From positions 1-8,416 of the forward strand of contig JAEZKD010000100.1 of assembly GCA_023415655.1 (NCBI GenBank): a DNA stretch of 8,416 bases, written 5' to 3'. The DNA is from Bacillota bacterium (GTDB taxonomy: Bacteria > Bacillota > Clostridia > Lachnospirales > Lachnospiraceae). Under the pieces are notes generated by a model. The model was not told the origin of the DNA. It saw only the letters and a program-made list of their open reading frames with translations, and made no database searches. This document shows, in pieces, positions 1 through 6,759 of the stretch. Made by a program: the position numbers and the translations under genes. Every line of letters begins with the position of its first letter. The stretch's first letter is position 1.

Positions 1-1
1 T

Positions 2-706
2 ATGGTAAGAAAAATAATAGAAATCGATGAAGCAAAATGCAATGGTTGTGGTCTTTGTGCAACTGCTTGTCACGAAGGAGCCATCAAAATGATAAATGGC
101 AAAGCAAAACTATTACGAGATGATTATAGTGATGGATTGGGAAATTGCCTTCCTGTATGTCCAACTGGTGCAATCAGTTTTGTGGAACGTGAAGCTGCTG
201 CCTATAATGAAGAAGCTGTCTTGAGAAATATGGAACATCAAGCAACAATGCCGATAAAGCCACTTGCTTGTGGATGTCCATCTTCCCAATCTCGTACGAT
301 AGGCCGAGAAAGTAACGAAGCCATTACTAACATGAAGATTAGCTCACAATTGCAGCAATGGCCTGTACAAATTAAGCTTGTTCCTATCAATGCACCTTAT
401 TTTAATCAAGCAAATCTCTTAATCGCAGCTGACTGCTCTGCTTATGCTTACGCTAATTTTCACAATGAGTTCATTCGTGGAAAAATCACCCTCATTGGCT
501 GTCCAAAATTAGATGAAGGTGATTATACAGAAAAATTAACTGAAATAATTACTCGCAATAACATTAAGAGTTTAACGATTGTACGAATGGAAGTACCTTG
601 TTGTGGTGGCATTGAAAAAGCAGCAATCAACGCTTTAAAGAATAGCGGGAAATTCATACCTTGGCAGGTTGTAACGATATCGACGGATGGTAAAATTTTA
701 GATTAG
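2..706 (+). CDS. 4Fe-4S ferredoxin-domain protein with Cys-rich C-terminal domain
   Basis: This is a 234-residue cytoplasmic iron-sulfur protein, probably an electron carrier or redox-linked protein of anaerobic metabolism; its exact partner is unknown. A classic cluster motif lies at the N-terminus (C13-x2-C16-x2-C19-x3-C23). A second, looser motif follows (DGLGN-C49-LPV-C53-PTGAI). The C-terminal domain (about 85-234) carries further cysteines at 90, 92, 145, 167 and the pair C200-C201 in VPCCGGI. From memory, clostridial relatives have the same two-part layout and usually read YCDGLG where this one reads YSDGLG (Ser43, codon AGT), so one expected cluster ligand is missing. The ATG is the second base of the window, so the ribosome binding site is not visible. 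The start fits relatives, which also begin with an M-x-R-K-I-I type sequence. The 3' end overlaps the convergent WYL gene by 9 bases. Family assignment is firm, role is not. Confidence 0.9.
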   Translation: MVRKIIEIDEAKCNGCGLCATACHEGAIKMINGKAKLLRDDYSDGLGNCLPVCPTGAISFVEREAAAYNEEAVLRNMEHQATMPIKPLACGCPSSQSRTIGRESNEAITNMKISSQLQQWPVQIKLVPINAPYFNQANLLIAADCSAYAYANFHNEFIRGKITLIGCPKLDEGDYTEKLTEIITRNNIKSLTIVRMEVPCCGGIEKAAINALKNSGKFIPWQVVTISTDGKILD

Positions 707-1669
707 AGGTCTCTTGGTATAATTGTACCATTTCATACTACATTCTAAGATCTCACTTGCCTTTAACTTCATTTCTTCAGGAAATAAGATCTGCCCATAG
801 CATAAAAAGGCTCTTATATCATTTTCAGCTACATCCTTTCTATGCAAATCAATCCTTCCAATGACATAATCTCCATCGTTTCTTATACCTATTACATCGT
901 AATTTTGAAAGATGGATTCGAATGATTTGTGAACCTTAATCTCAACAGGATAATACTCACTTTTATTCCTGCTCTCTTTAAAAGCCTTAGTTGAAAACGA
1001 CCAATAACTTTTAAGTACAAAGTCATCTGGAATTGTATAACACTCAGAAAGTAAGGATATTAACTTGATTCTTGAACAATGAAACGTCCTTATTTCATTT
1101 CTTTGATAGCAATAAGCGACCAAATACCATTCCGTATATTTTAACACCATACCATACGGAGCTATGACTCTTTCTGATGTTGTTCCATCCCTTAGAGTAT
1201 ATTGGACATTCATCTTTTTTTGTTGAAATAAAGCCTCCATGATCGATTGTATCTCTATCTCGGTTGATGCTTCGTCCCACCAGCTTTTTTTATCGATTAG
1301 TAGTTTCTGCTGCCTGTGATCACTTCGTTTCTTCTGATCACCGAGATTTAAACTTATGTACTTCAAGTTCATTCCACTCTCAAGAGCATTTACTAGTCTT
1401 TCTTGCTCTGGCAGGGCATATAAATTCGTGATTAAGGTTTTCAGTGTATCATCGGTTTGGTCTAGATTTAATTGATATCCCTCTACAAAAGCAATACCTC
1501 CATTTTGACCAGTGGTTGTAGTAATAGGATACCCAGCTTCACATAGAACATCAATATCTCTATAAATAGTACGGTCCGATACTTCAAGGGCTTGAGCCAT
1601 ATCATGAGCTTTTACTTTAACCTCTTGATCTATTTTCATTAGAATTCGAATTAAACGATGCACTCTCAT
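698..1669 (-). CDS. WYL-domain (YafY-type) transcriptional regulator
   Basis: This 323-residue DNA-binding regulator has an N-terminal HTH_11-type winged helix (about residues 3-60, recognition helix around SDRTIYRDIDVL, wing around GQNGG). A WYL domain follows (about 140-220), with the diagnostic W181-Y182-L183 in EWYLVAY and a conserved Arg at 200 (FHCSRI). WYL domains are thought to bind a ligand, in some cases nucleotides or nucleic acid. The C-terminal extension (about 235-315) is the WCX-like part usual in this family, and the length is typical. A good Shine-Dalgarno (AAAGGAG, 1684-1678) lies 8 bases before the ATG. The gene is divergent from the oxidoreductase at 1750, with a perfect palindrome between them, so it is probably an autoregulator that also controls that neighbour. 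Its 3' end overlaps the convergent iron-sulfur gene by 9 bases; no separate terminator is visible. Confidence 0.93.
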   Translation of the reverse strand: MRVHRLIRILMKIDQEVKVKAHDMAQALEVSDRTIYRDIDVLCEAGYPITTTTGQNGGIAFVEGYQLNLDQTDDTLKTLITNLYALPEQERLVNALESGMNLKYISLNLGDQKKRSDHRQQKLLIDKKSWWDEASTEIEIQSIMEALFQQKKMNVQYTLRDGTTSERVIAPYGMVLKYTEWYLVAYCYQRNEIRTFHCSRIKLISLLSECYTIPDDFVLKSYWSFSTKAFKESRNKSEYYPVEIKVHKSFESIFQNYDVIGIRNDGDYVIGRIDLHRKDVAENDIRAFLCYGQILFPEEMKLKASEILECSMKWYNYTKRPLI

Positions 1670-1682
1670 AAATACTTCTCCT

Positions 1683-1706
1683 TTTATGACATACAGATGT
1701 CATAAA
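1683..1706. promoter_or_regulatory. Perfect palindromic operator, probably for the WYL regulator
   Basis: Two 10-base arms, TTTATGACAT and ATGTCATAAA, are separated by the 4 bases ACAG and are exact reverse complements. The site ends 9 bases before the oxidoreductase -10 box, so it covers the -35 position. On the other strand it overlaps the last two bases of the WYL gene's Shine-Dalgarno and so sits at that gene's transcription start region. YafY/WYL regulators commonly bind short ATGACA/TGTCAT-type dyads next to their own gene, so self-control plus control of the divergent gene is the natural reading. Binding itself is inferred. Confidence 0.75.
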
Positions 1707-1711
1707 TAATC

Positions 1712-1720
1712 TGATACAAT
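1712..1720 (+). promoter_or_regulatory. Extended -10 promoter of the Gfo/Idh/MocA gene
   Basis: TG-A-TACAAT is an extended -10 element, one mismatch from TATAAT. The -35 position, 17 bases upstream (about 1692-1697, TACAGA), is poor and lies inside the palindrome at 1683-1706, as expected for a regulated promoter. Transcription would begin near 1727, just before the Shine-Dalgarno AAAGGAG (1735-1741) of the gene at 1750. Confidence 0.5.
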
Positions 1721-1749
1721 GAATATAACAAAGGAAAGGAGAAATTACA

Positions 1750-2676
1750 ATGCATATTGGTATTTTAGGAACAGGATTTGGAGCATATCATGGAGAGCTT
1801 TACAAAAAAATTGACCCATCCATCCATTTGACTTTTTGGGGAAGAAATGAAGAGAAGTTAAAGAACATTCAAACACAATTAAGCTGTGATTATAAGGCAG
1901 ATATCAACGAATTTTTAGAAATCTCAACTTTTGATTTTATTGATGTTTGCTTACCTTCTCCAGTGCACGCAGAATATGCAATCAAAACTTTAAGAAAGAA
2001 TCATTCTGTATTTTTAGAAACTCCAGCAGTCACTTCGATCGAAGATGGCCTCGAAATTATAAGGGCTGCAAAAAAGGCTGATAAGAAGGTTTTGGTCAAC
2101 AGGTTCCTCTTATATGATCCTTATTATCGAATGATTCATGACTTCATTCAAAGCAATCAATATGGTAGTCTGAAACACCTTACCATTTTTCGAAGAACAC
2201 CGCCCTTCTTTGGGAAACTTGGAGAGGATACGATCTCTACGGCATTAATGATTCATGACTTAGATTTTGTAACTTGGCTTGGTAATGATCTTAAAATCAT
2301 AGCTTATGATTTTACAACCAATTCCGATCATTCAGGAGCTATTCTTGATTGCCTTTTAGCCAATCAATCACTTAAAATTCATGTTCAGGGAAACTCCATG
2401 CTCTCGATGGGTGCTCCGTTCTCTGTAGGCTATGAAGCAACCTTCGAAAACGCATATATTAGTTACTTTGAGAAGTCCTTTCAAGATCCCATCGAAAGTG
2501 AGTGTTATATTTATTCGGAAGGAAAAAAAGAGAAAGTTACCTTTGAGCTAGAAGAACACTGTAAGGATGTATTAAAAGAAGTCCTCAAAGCTTTTAGTGA
2601 CGAAAAAGAAAGCGATTTATCGATAGAACATGCATTGCCAGCTCTCTCTATCTCGTTTGATTTAAGGAAATTATAA
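1750..2676 (+). CDS. Gfo/Idh/MocA-family NAD(P)-dependent oxidoreductase
   Basis: This 308-residue cytoplasmic enzyme has an N-terminal Rossmann fold with a nucleotide-binding GTGFGA loop (residues 7-12). The C-terminal alpha/beta domain carries the family's H-D-x-D region (MIHDLDF, H169, D170, D172), where the catalytic His/Asp normally sits. Members oxidise or reduce sugars, inositols or related hydroxy compounds using NAD(P); the substrate here cannot be read from sequence. The usual E-K-P motif after the cofactor domain is E90-T91-P92, so the lysine that normally contacts cofactor and substrate is replaced by threonine. The start is supported by AAAGGAG 8 bases before the ATG. The length is slightly below the usual 320-350. 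It stands alone and is divergent from the WYL regulator, which probably controls it through the shared palindrome. Family call firm, activity uncertain. Confidence 0.9.
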   Translation: MHIGILGTGFGAYHGELYKKIDPSIHLTFWGRNEEKLKNIQTQLSCDYKADINEFLEISTFDFIDVCLPSPVHAEYAIKTLRKNHSVFLETPAVTSIEDGLEIIRAAKKADKKVLVNRFLLYDPYYRMIHDFIQSNQYGSLKHLTIFRRTPPFFGKLGEDTISTALMIHDLDFVTWLGNDLKIIAYDFTTNSDHSGAILDCLLANQSLKIHVQGNSMLSMGAPFSVGYEATFENAYISYFEKSFQDPIESECYIYSEGKKEKVTFELEEHCKDVLKEVLKAFSDEKESDLSIEHALPALSISFDLRKL

Positions 2677-2747
2677 AAAAGTCGGTTTCTTATGGTAGTC
2701 GCTTACAATAACTCGTCCTTATTTTCTATTCTTACTACATACATCAA

Positions 2748-2790
2748 AAGCACCGACCTATGAGTTATGTTCACTCATAGGTCGGTGCTT
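2748..2790. terminator. Perfect 18-bp hairpin between converging genes
   Basis: Exact 18-base arms (2748-2765 and 2773-2790, core GCACCGACCTATGAG) flank a 7-base loop. Read rightward, 72 bases after the oxidoreductase stop, no T-run follows (ATAACC). Read leftward, TTTTGATGT follows, a weak T-run. It most likely ends transcription from one or both sides of this convergent junction, as a second terminator behind the DUF2200 gene. The unusually long stem without a clear T-run leaves room for another role. Confidence 0.55.
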
Positions 2791-2805
2791 ATAACCATAA
2801 GGTAC

Positions 2806-2839
2806 AAAAAATTACAGCAGGAAATAAAATTCCTGCTGT
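2806..2839 (-). terminator. Rho-independent terminator of the MFS-DUF2200 operon
   Basis: Read on the minus strand, the 10-bp stem ACAGCAGGAA / TTCCTGCTGT (2839-2830 and 2823-2814) with a 6-base loop is followed by AA and six T (complement of 2811-2806). It lies 53 bases after the DUF2200 stop codon, the standard layout of an intrinsic terminator. Confidence 0.85.
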
Positions 2840-2891
2840 CTTGTTAACTAAAAATGACAAATTAAATCAAATCACCACAATTTAATGGCGA

Positions 2892-3245
2892 CTACTTATA
2901 TCTTAATACTTTCTCCATCGGTTTCCCCTTCGCAAGATCGTCCACTAATTTGTCTAACCAACGTACTTTTTGCATGAGCGAGTCTTCGATTTCTTCAACG
3001 CGAATACCACAGATTAGTCCTGTGATTTTAGATGCGTTTGTATTGATTTGAGGAGCTTCTGTAAAGAATGTCTCAAAGTCCACATCTTTCATAATTTGTG
3101 ACTGTAATCCTTGTTCATCGTATCCAGTCAGCCATTGAATGACGGTATTGACTTCTTCTTTCGTACGGCCTTTACGCAATGCTTTTTGTATATATAGAGG
3201 ATAGACCGTGGAGAATTTCATTTGATAAACACGTTCATTATTCAT
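2892..3245 (-). CDS. DUF2200 family protein
   Basis: This 117-residue soluble protein has no signal peptide or membrane segment. The sequence (VYPLYIQKALRKGRTKEEV, WLTGYDEQGLQ, VDFETFFTEAPQINTNAS, and a C-terminal basic helix with KVRWLDKLVDDLAKGKPMEKVLR) matches my memory of the DUF2200 family closely and over its full length. No biochemical function is established for that family. The start is well fixed: AGGAGG (3259-3254) lies 8 bases before the ATG, and the nearby ATG at 3252 is closed by a stop after three codons. It begins 27 bases after the MFS transporter gene on the same strand and is followed by a terminator, so the two are probably cotranscribed. Whether they work together is unknown. 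Confidence 0.9.
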   Translation of the reverse strand: MNNERVYQMKFSTVYPLYIQKALRKGRTKEEVNTVIQWLTGYDEQGLQSQIMKDVDFETFFTEAPQINTNASKITGLICGIRVEEIEDSLMQKVRWLDKLVDDLAKGKPMEKVLRYK

Positions 3246-3272
3246 TCTTCATTCCTCCTTTTTGGGTACTTC

Positions 3273-4529
3273 CTAGTTCGATGAGTTACGATAAAACAAT
3301 GCGGTTGCTAGGATCCCTAGCAACAATAATACAATACACATAACAAAGGGTAATACTCTAGAAATATCACTCAGTACCCCACCTATGTATCCAAATGGAA
3401 CACTCACTAGCATTACGGTCGTCTGAAGTAAGGCCATTATTGTGGAACGATCTGAAGGATCGGCATGAATTGCAACTAAAGATTCTCTAAGTGTACTTAG
3501 AACCGACATACCAAGTGCATCAAAGATTAATGAGATAAATAAGATTCCATATCCCAAAATACCAATATCTGAAATTGAAATTAGCAAGATACAACTAACA
3601 ATGGAACTAAGAAAGCCTCCATACAATGGCCATTTCAGCTTCGTTTGATTAATCTTTGAAACAATGACAAAAAAGATTACAATAGAAAATACACTACGTA
3701 TCATTGGAAATATAGGTAATAATGTATCCAAGATACCAATACGTCTGGATGCAATAATCTGCCAGAAGGTCATTCCAAGCATATGTACAATCTCTACTAA
3801 AATACTGATAATGATAGCAAATTTGGTGCCTCTTGATCTAATAATCTTGTGTAATGCACCTTTATATCCAGAAAGCATCTCACTCCAGGATAGATTGGCA
3901 GAGGCCTCACGTCTGATTTTACCAACATTGGTTTCTGTTGAATATTTATATAGGAATAATAACTTTACCGTCATAATCACAAATGCATTGATATAGAGGA
4001 TACGTATTGCTGGTGCTAGTGTTAATTTTGCTACCAGGATAGATGAAATAGGCGCAAACAATGCTGATATGTTACCAGCGATCAAAACCCAGGAATAAAT
4101 ATGGGTTATTTTATCCTTTGGAGCATCCTCTACAAGAAGACAATCCCAGGATACTGTAGTTATCTTCATCATACCATTAAGAATTGCAGCTACTATAAAA
4201 AACCAAAAACCCTGACTAAACGCCCAGATAAGACAAGGAAGGCTCCAGGCTAGAAAATCAAATACTACAGTACTCTTCCTTCGTCCCATTTTGTCAACAA
4301 TAACACCAGATAAAAATGCAAAAATCATCTGAGAAAACATATAAATTGAACTGACAATACCAACTTCTATATCACTCATACCTAACGCAAGCATATATAC
4401 GGTTGCATAAGGTAAACACAAATTCATGGAAAGCCCCCACATAGGCTCAGTATATACACAGGCACGAGAGTTCCCTCTTAATTCAAAAAGAGTACGTAGT
4501 AACTGGTGCTTTAATAATTTATTTTTCAT
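3273..4529 (-). CDS. MFS transporter
   Basis: This 418-residue integral membrane protein has about twelve hydrophobic segments, so it is a major facilitator superfamily permease, probably a proton-driven efflux pump. Motif A of the loop between segments 2 and 3 is visible as GVIVDKMGRRKST (75-87). A charged central loop (about 205-235, with KIRREAS) separates the two six-helix halves. The ATG at 4529 is preferred because AGAGGGG lies 4-5 bases upstream. A TTG at 4556 would add 9 residues but has no Shine-Dalgarno and would sit only about 10 bases from the predicted transcription start. The DUF2200 gene follows in the same transcript. A promoter with a palindromic operator precedes it, and remains of a TetR-type regulator lie upstream, an arrangement typical of drug-efflux loci. 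The substrate cannot be told. Confidence 0.9.
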   Translation of the reverse strand: MKNKLLKHQLLRTLFELRGNSRACVYTEPMWGLSMNLCLPYATVYMLALGMSDIEVGIVSSIYMFSQMIFAFLSGVIVDKMGRRKSTVVFDFLAWSLPCLIWAFSQGFWFFIVAAILNGMMKITTVSWDCLLVEDAPKDKITHIYSWVLIAGNISALFAPISSILVAKLTLAPAIRILYINAFVIMTVKLLFLYKYSTETNVGKIRREASANLSWSEMLSGYKGALHKIIRSRGTKFAIIISILVEIVHMLGMTFWQIIASRRIGILDTLLPIFPMIRSVFSIVIFFVIVSKINQTKLKWPLYGGFLSSIVSCILLISISDIGILGYGILFISLIFDALGMSVLSTLRESLVAIHADPSDRSTIMALLQTTVMLVSVPFGYIGGVLSDISRVLPFVMCIVLLLLGILATALFYRNSSN

Positions 4530-4572
4530 GTTTCCCCTCTTATGTTGTTCTGTCAATGTTTTACTATGATTA

Positions 4573-4601
4573 ATTATATAAAACTTATCTCATATAATCA
4601 A
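4573..4601 (-). promoter_or_regulatory. Sigma-A-type promoter of the MFS-DUF2200 operon
   Basis: On the minus strand TTGATT (4601-4596) is separated by exactly 17 bases from a perfect TATAAT (4578-4573). The start would be near 4566, giving a leader of about 37 bases to the ATG at 4529. The -35 box lies inside the palindrome at 4587-4609. Confidence 0.8.
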
Positions 4602-4609
4602 TATGAGAT
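4587..4609. promoter_or_regulatory. Palindromic operator over the MFS promoter
   Basis: Exact 9-base arms ATCTCATAT and ATATGAGAT are separated by AATCA, 23 bases in all. The site covers the -35 box and part of the spacer of the MFS promoter, so a bound protein would block RNA polymerase. Size and symmetry suit a TetR-type dimer, matching the TetR-like remnant next door. The left arm extended to 12 bases (CTTATCTCATAT, 4584-4595) recurs inverted at 4688-4699 inside that remnant. Confidence 0.7.
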
Positions 4610-4616
4610 GGAGAAA

Positions 4617-4828
4617 TTAGTATGGAAAGGGAAATAGTACCATAAAAGGATTTACTCGATCTATGCTTTGAAGTACTCTCGTAAGGGATATGAGATAAGC
4701 AACCGTATCCAATACGAAATGCTCAAATTCAATATCTTTTTTGGGAGTTTGATGGATTGTTGAAACAATAAATAATCGAATGAATAATACCTGTCATACC
4801 ATAATAACCTAATTTGCATTGAAGCAAA
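4617..4828 (-). pseudogene. Degraded C-terminal end of a TetR-family regulator
   Basis: Reading leftward from about 4828, one frame encodes LLQCKLGYYGMTGIIHSIIY and continues to CFNNPSNSQK. It then meets a stop (TGA) just past a run of six A (complement of 4737-4742). In the next frame the reading continues as DIEFEHFVLDTVAYL, then ISLTRVLQSIDRV, ending at a TAA at 4619-4617. One extra A in the run would join the two. The YYGMTGII stretch followed by a helix is the usual look of the TetR C-terminal ligand-binding domain. Only about 70 of some 190 residues remain, and the DNA-binding half is missing; the upstream limit coincides with the ABC operon hairpin. It lies directly upstream of, and parallel to, the MFS gene, as an efflux regulator would. 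Recognition is by eye. With the promoter and operator downstream, it accounts for most of the gap between 4530 and 4892. Confidence 0.5.
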
Positions 4829-4879
4829 GAATGTGGCTTCTTACTTTCATTACCACAAAAAGTATAAGAAGCCACATTC
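4829..4879 (-). terminator. Long hairpin ending the B12-ABC operon
   Basis: Exact 15-base arms (4829-4843 and 4865-4879, GAATGTGGCTTCTTA and its complement) enclose 21 bases. The inner ACTTT/AAAGT can extend the stem across a 2-base bulge. It starts 14 bases after the ATPase stop. On the minus strand it is followed by TTTGCTTC, an imperfect T-run, so termination is likely but not textbook. Confidence 0.65.
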
Positions 4880-4892
4880 ACAACCCGATTTA

Positions 4893-5579
4893 TTACTTGC
4901 GTACATCCAAATTGACTCTTCCATCTTTGAATTCTACAATTCGATCTGCTTTTTCTGCCACTTTTCGATCATGAGTAATAATAATAAAAGTAGTTCCATA
5001 GATTTCATTGATATTTCTCATAAGCTCGTAGATGGTTTCTGTCGAATCCGAATCTAGATTTCCTGTTGGTTCATCTGCTAATATAATCTTAGGCTCATTA
5101 ATCAGTGCTCTCGCAATGGCTGTTCTTTGTTGCTGTCCACCTGACATCTTGGTCGCCATATTGTTTTTCACCTTCTCTAGTCCTACCAGCTTCATGTATT
5201 CTTCTGCTTTACTCTTGATTTCTTTCGTAATTTTACCATGTTTTATTTCGTATGGTAATAATACATTATCCAGTGCAGTGAATTCTGGCAACAGATAATG
5301 GAATTGAAATACAAATCCAATGGTTGAGTTTCTTAACTCTGCCAGTTGATTATTGGTCATTTGATTGGTGCATTTACCATCTATGAATATCTCTCCTGAT
5401 GTCGGTTGATCCAAGGTCCCAATAATGTTTAACAAGGTACTTTTTCCACTTCCAGACTGTCCTATAATAGAATTAAACGAGCCTTGCTCAAAGGATAGAT
5501 TGATATTATGTAACACCTGTGTTTTGATCTCTTCCCCATATATTTTATTAATATTTTTCAGCTCTAATATATTACTCAT
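4893..5579 (-). CDS. ABC transporter ATP-binding protein (LolD/MacB type)
   Basis: This 228-residue cytoplasmic ATPase energises the permease encoded just upstream. All nucleotide-binding motifs are intact: Walker A GQSGSGKST (40-48), Q-loop Q92 in FVFQFHYLLPEFTA, signature MSGGQQQRTAIARAL (145-159), Walker B IILADEP (166-171, catalytic E170), D-loop around NLDSDS, and switch H203 in ITHD. FQFHYLLPEFTALDN is characteristic of the LolD/MacB/FtsE-like branch, whose members work with FtsX-type permeases in lipoprotein release, peptide export or mechanotransmission rather than nutrient import. The ATG at 5579 is chosen because AGGAGG lies 7 bases upstream (5592-5587). An upstream TTG at 5615 would overlap the permease gene and lacks such a site. 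The ribosome binding site directly follows the permease stop codon (TAA then AGGAGG), so translation of the two is probably coupled. Confidence 0.95.
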   Translation of the reverse strand: MSNILELKNINKIYGEEIKTQVLHNINLSFEQGSFNSIIGQSGSGKSTLLNIIGTLDQPTSGEIFIDGKCTNQMTNNQLAELRNSTIGFVFQFHYLLPEFTALDNVLLPYEIKHGKITKEIKSKAEEYMKLVGLEKVKNNMATKMSGGQQQRTAIARALINEPKIILADEPTGNLDSDSTETIYELMRNINEIYGTTFIIITHDRKVAEKADRIVEFKDGRVNLDVRK

Positions 5580-5592
5580 TCCTACACCTCCT

Positions 5593-6759
5593 TTAGTTAT
5601 TTCGAATAATGTCAATTGGATTCAGCTTAAATGATCGAATGGCAGGGATTAGTGCTGCAAGAACTGAGGAAGCTACTGCGATCAAGGCTGACATAAGAAT
5701 GAAAGGTGTGCTAAAATACAAGGCTACGACTGGTGTTCCATCTGGATTCAGTGCAAAGGTCGTAAATGCAAGTGATAAACCAAAGCCCAGTACAATTCCT
5801 AACACAGCACCAAACAAACCTAGGAGCAAGCCTTCAAAAATAAAAATGTAGCTAGAAACCGAATTCTTAATTCCCATCGCTTTTAAAATACCAAGCTGTT
5901 TTGATTTCTGCATTACTGTAATTGCTAGGACACTCGCAATTCCCAAAACAACAGATACTAATACAAATACTTGAATCATGATACTAGAGATACTCTGCCC
6001 TTGTAATCCACTGAGTAGCTGTTCATTTTGATTTTTCCAATGATCGAATTTTAAATTAGGATTGTTCAAATTTTCTTTGATTTGCGTTGCAATGGTATCC
6101 ACTTCAAAGGTTGCGTTACTATCCACTTGAATTTCTATTGAAGTAACCGTACCACTTGAGCCAAAGAGCTCATTGGTTGTTTCAAGCGTAGTAATTGCCC
6201 AGGACTTATTGATACTTGAAACCTTCAAATCATAGAAGCCCACGACGATTAACTCCTGACTCTTTTGTTCTGTTGTTACAACAGTTACTACATCATTTAG
6301 TTGAATGCCAATTTCCTCTTTTAATTGTACTCCAAGAATAATTTCATTTTTATCCTTTGGATACGTACCTTCTTCCAATCGGTCAATAAAATTATAAATT
6401 TTATCTGCTTCCTTGATATCAAATCCTCTGATTAACATAGACTGCGATGTATCCTTGTAGAGCAAAGCTGCCGCATGGTCATCTGCTACTGAGATTTTGG
6501 TGACGTTATCCTCCATAGAATTGATTTTTTCTATGATGTTGTCATAATCGGTGATATTACTCACATCTGTATTGGGAGTAATCACAATCTGTGGGGAATT
6601 TCCAATTGTCTTTTCAACTAAACTCTTCTGAAGTCCTTGAATTAACGAACCGATGAAAATCTGAACCGATACACCGATGGCAATTCCAAGAATGATTAAC
6701 ATCGTCTGCCCACGATTTGATTTTAAAAATTTCTTTGCTATCTTAAATCCTAATCTCAT
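5593..6759 (-). CDS. FtsX/MacB-type ABC transporter permease
   Basis: This 388-residue membrane protein has the four-helix LolC/LolE/MacB layout. Helix 1 is near 18-40. A large extracellular MacB_PCD-like domain (about 45-255) follows, then helices near 260-283, 305-336 and 352-374. The cytoplasmic coupling sequence LGILKAMG (289-296) and the C-terminal PAIRSFKLNPIDIIR are typical of FtsX-domain permeases that dock onto LolD-like ATPases. Its ATG overlaps the stop of the B12-binding gene (shared ATGA, 6756-6759), with GAGGTG a few bases upstream, and the ATPase gene follows after 13 bases. The three are therefore one translationally coupled unit. As the only permease gene it would act as a homodimer. 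Such exporters handle lipoproteins, peptides or antibiotics; the cargo here is unknown. Confidence 0.93.
   Translation of the reverse strand: MRLGFKIAKKFLKSNRGQTMLIILGIAIGVSVQIFIGSLIQGLQKSLVEKTIGNSPQIVITPNTDVSNITDYDNIIEKINSMEDNVTKISVADDHAAALLYKDTSQSMLIRGFDIKEADKIYNFIDRLEEGTYPKDKNEIILGVQLKEEIGIQLNDVVTVVTTEQKSQELIVVGFYDLKVSSINKSWAITTLETTNELFGSSGTVTSIEIQVDSNATFEVDTIATQIKENLNNPNLKFDHWKNQNEQLLSGLQGQSISSIMIQVFVLVSVVLGIASVLAITVMQKSKQLGILKAMGIKNSVSSYIFIFEGLLLGLFGAVLGIVLGFGLSLAFTTFALNPDGTPVVALYFSTPFILMSALIAVASSVLAALIPAIRSFKLNPIDIIRNN

Noticed and set aside
715..730. TGGTA / TACCA hairpin after the iron-sulfur gene as a terminator
   Set aside because: The stem is only 5 bp, is followed by only three T, and lies within the WYL coding sequence; too weak to call.
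2689..2801. CTTATGGT (2689-2696) and ACCATAAG (2794-2801) as ends of a small mobile element
   Set aside because: The match is only 8 bases, with no target duplication or transposase remnant; likely chance around the hairpin.
3664..3996. 110-codon frame on the + strand inside the MFS gene
   Set aside because: It is antisense to a clearly coding transporter, has no ribosome binding site, and its product resembles nothing. The same holds for the antisense frames inside the ABC and B12 genes.
4530..4556. TTG start for the MFS transporter
   Set aside because: No Shine-Dalgarno precedes it and it lies almost at the predicted transcription start; the ATG at 4529 has AGAGGGG at good spacing.
5580..5615. 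TTG start for the ABC ATPase
   Set aside because: It would overlap the permease gene and lacks a ribosome binding site; the ATG at 5579 has AGGAGG and the normal family N-terminus.
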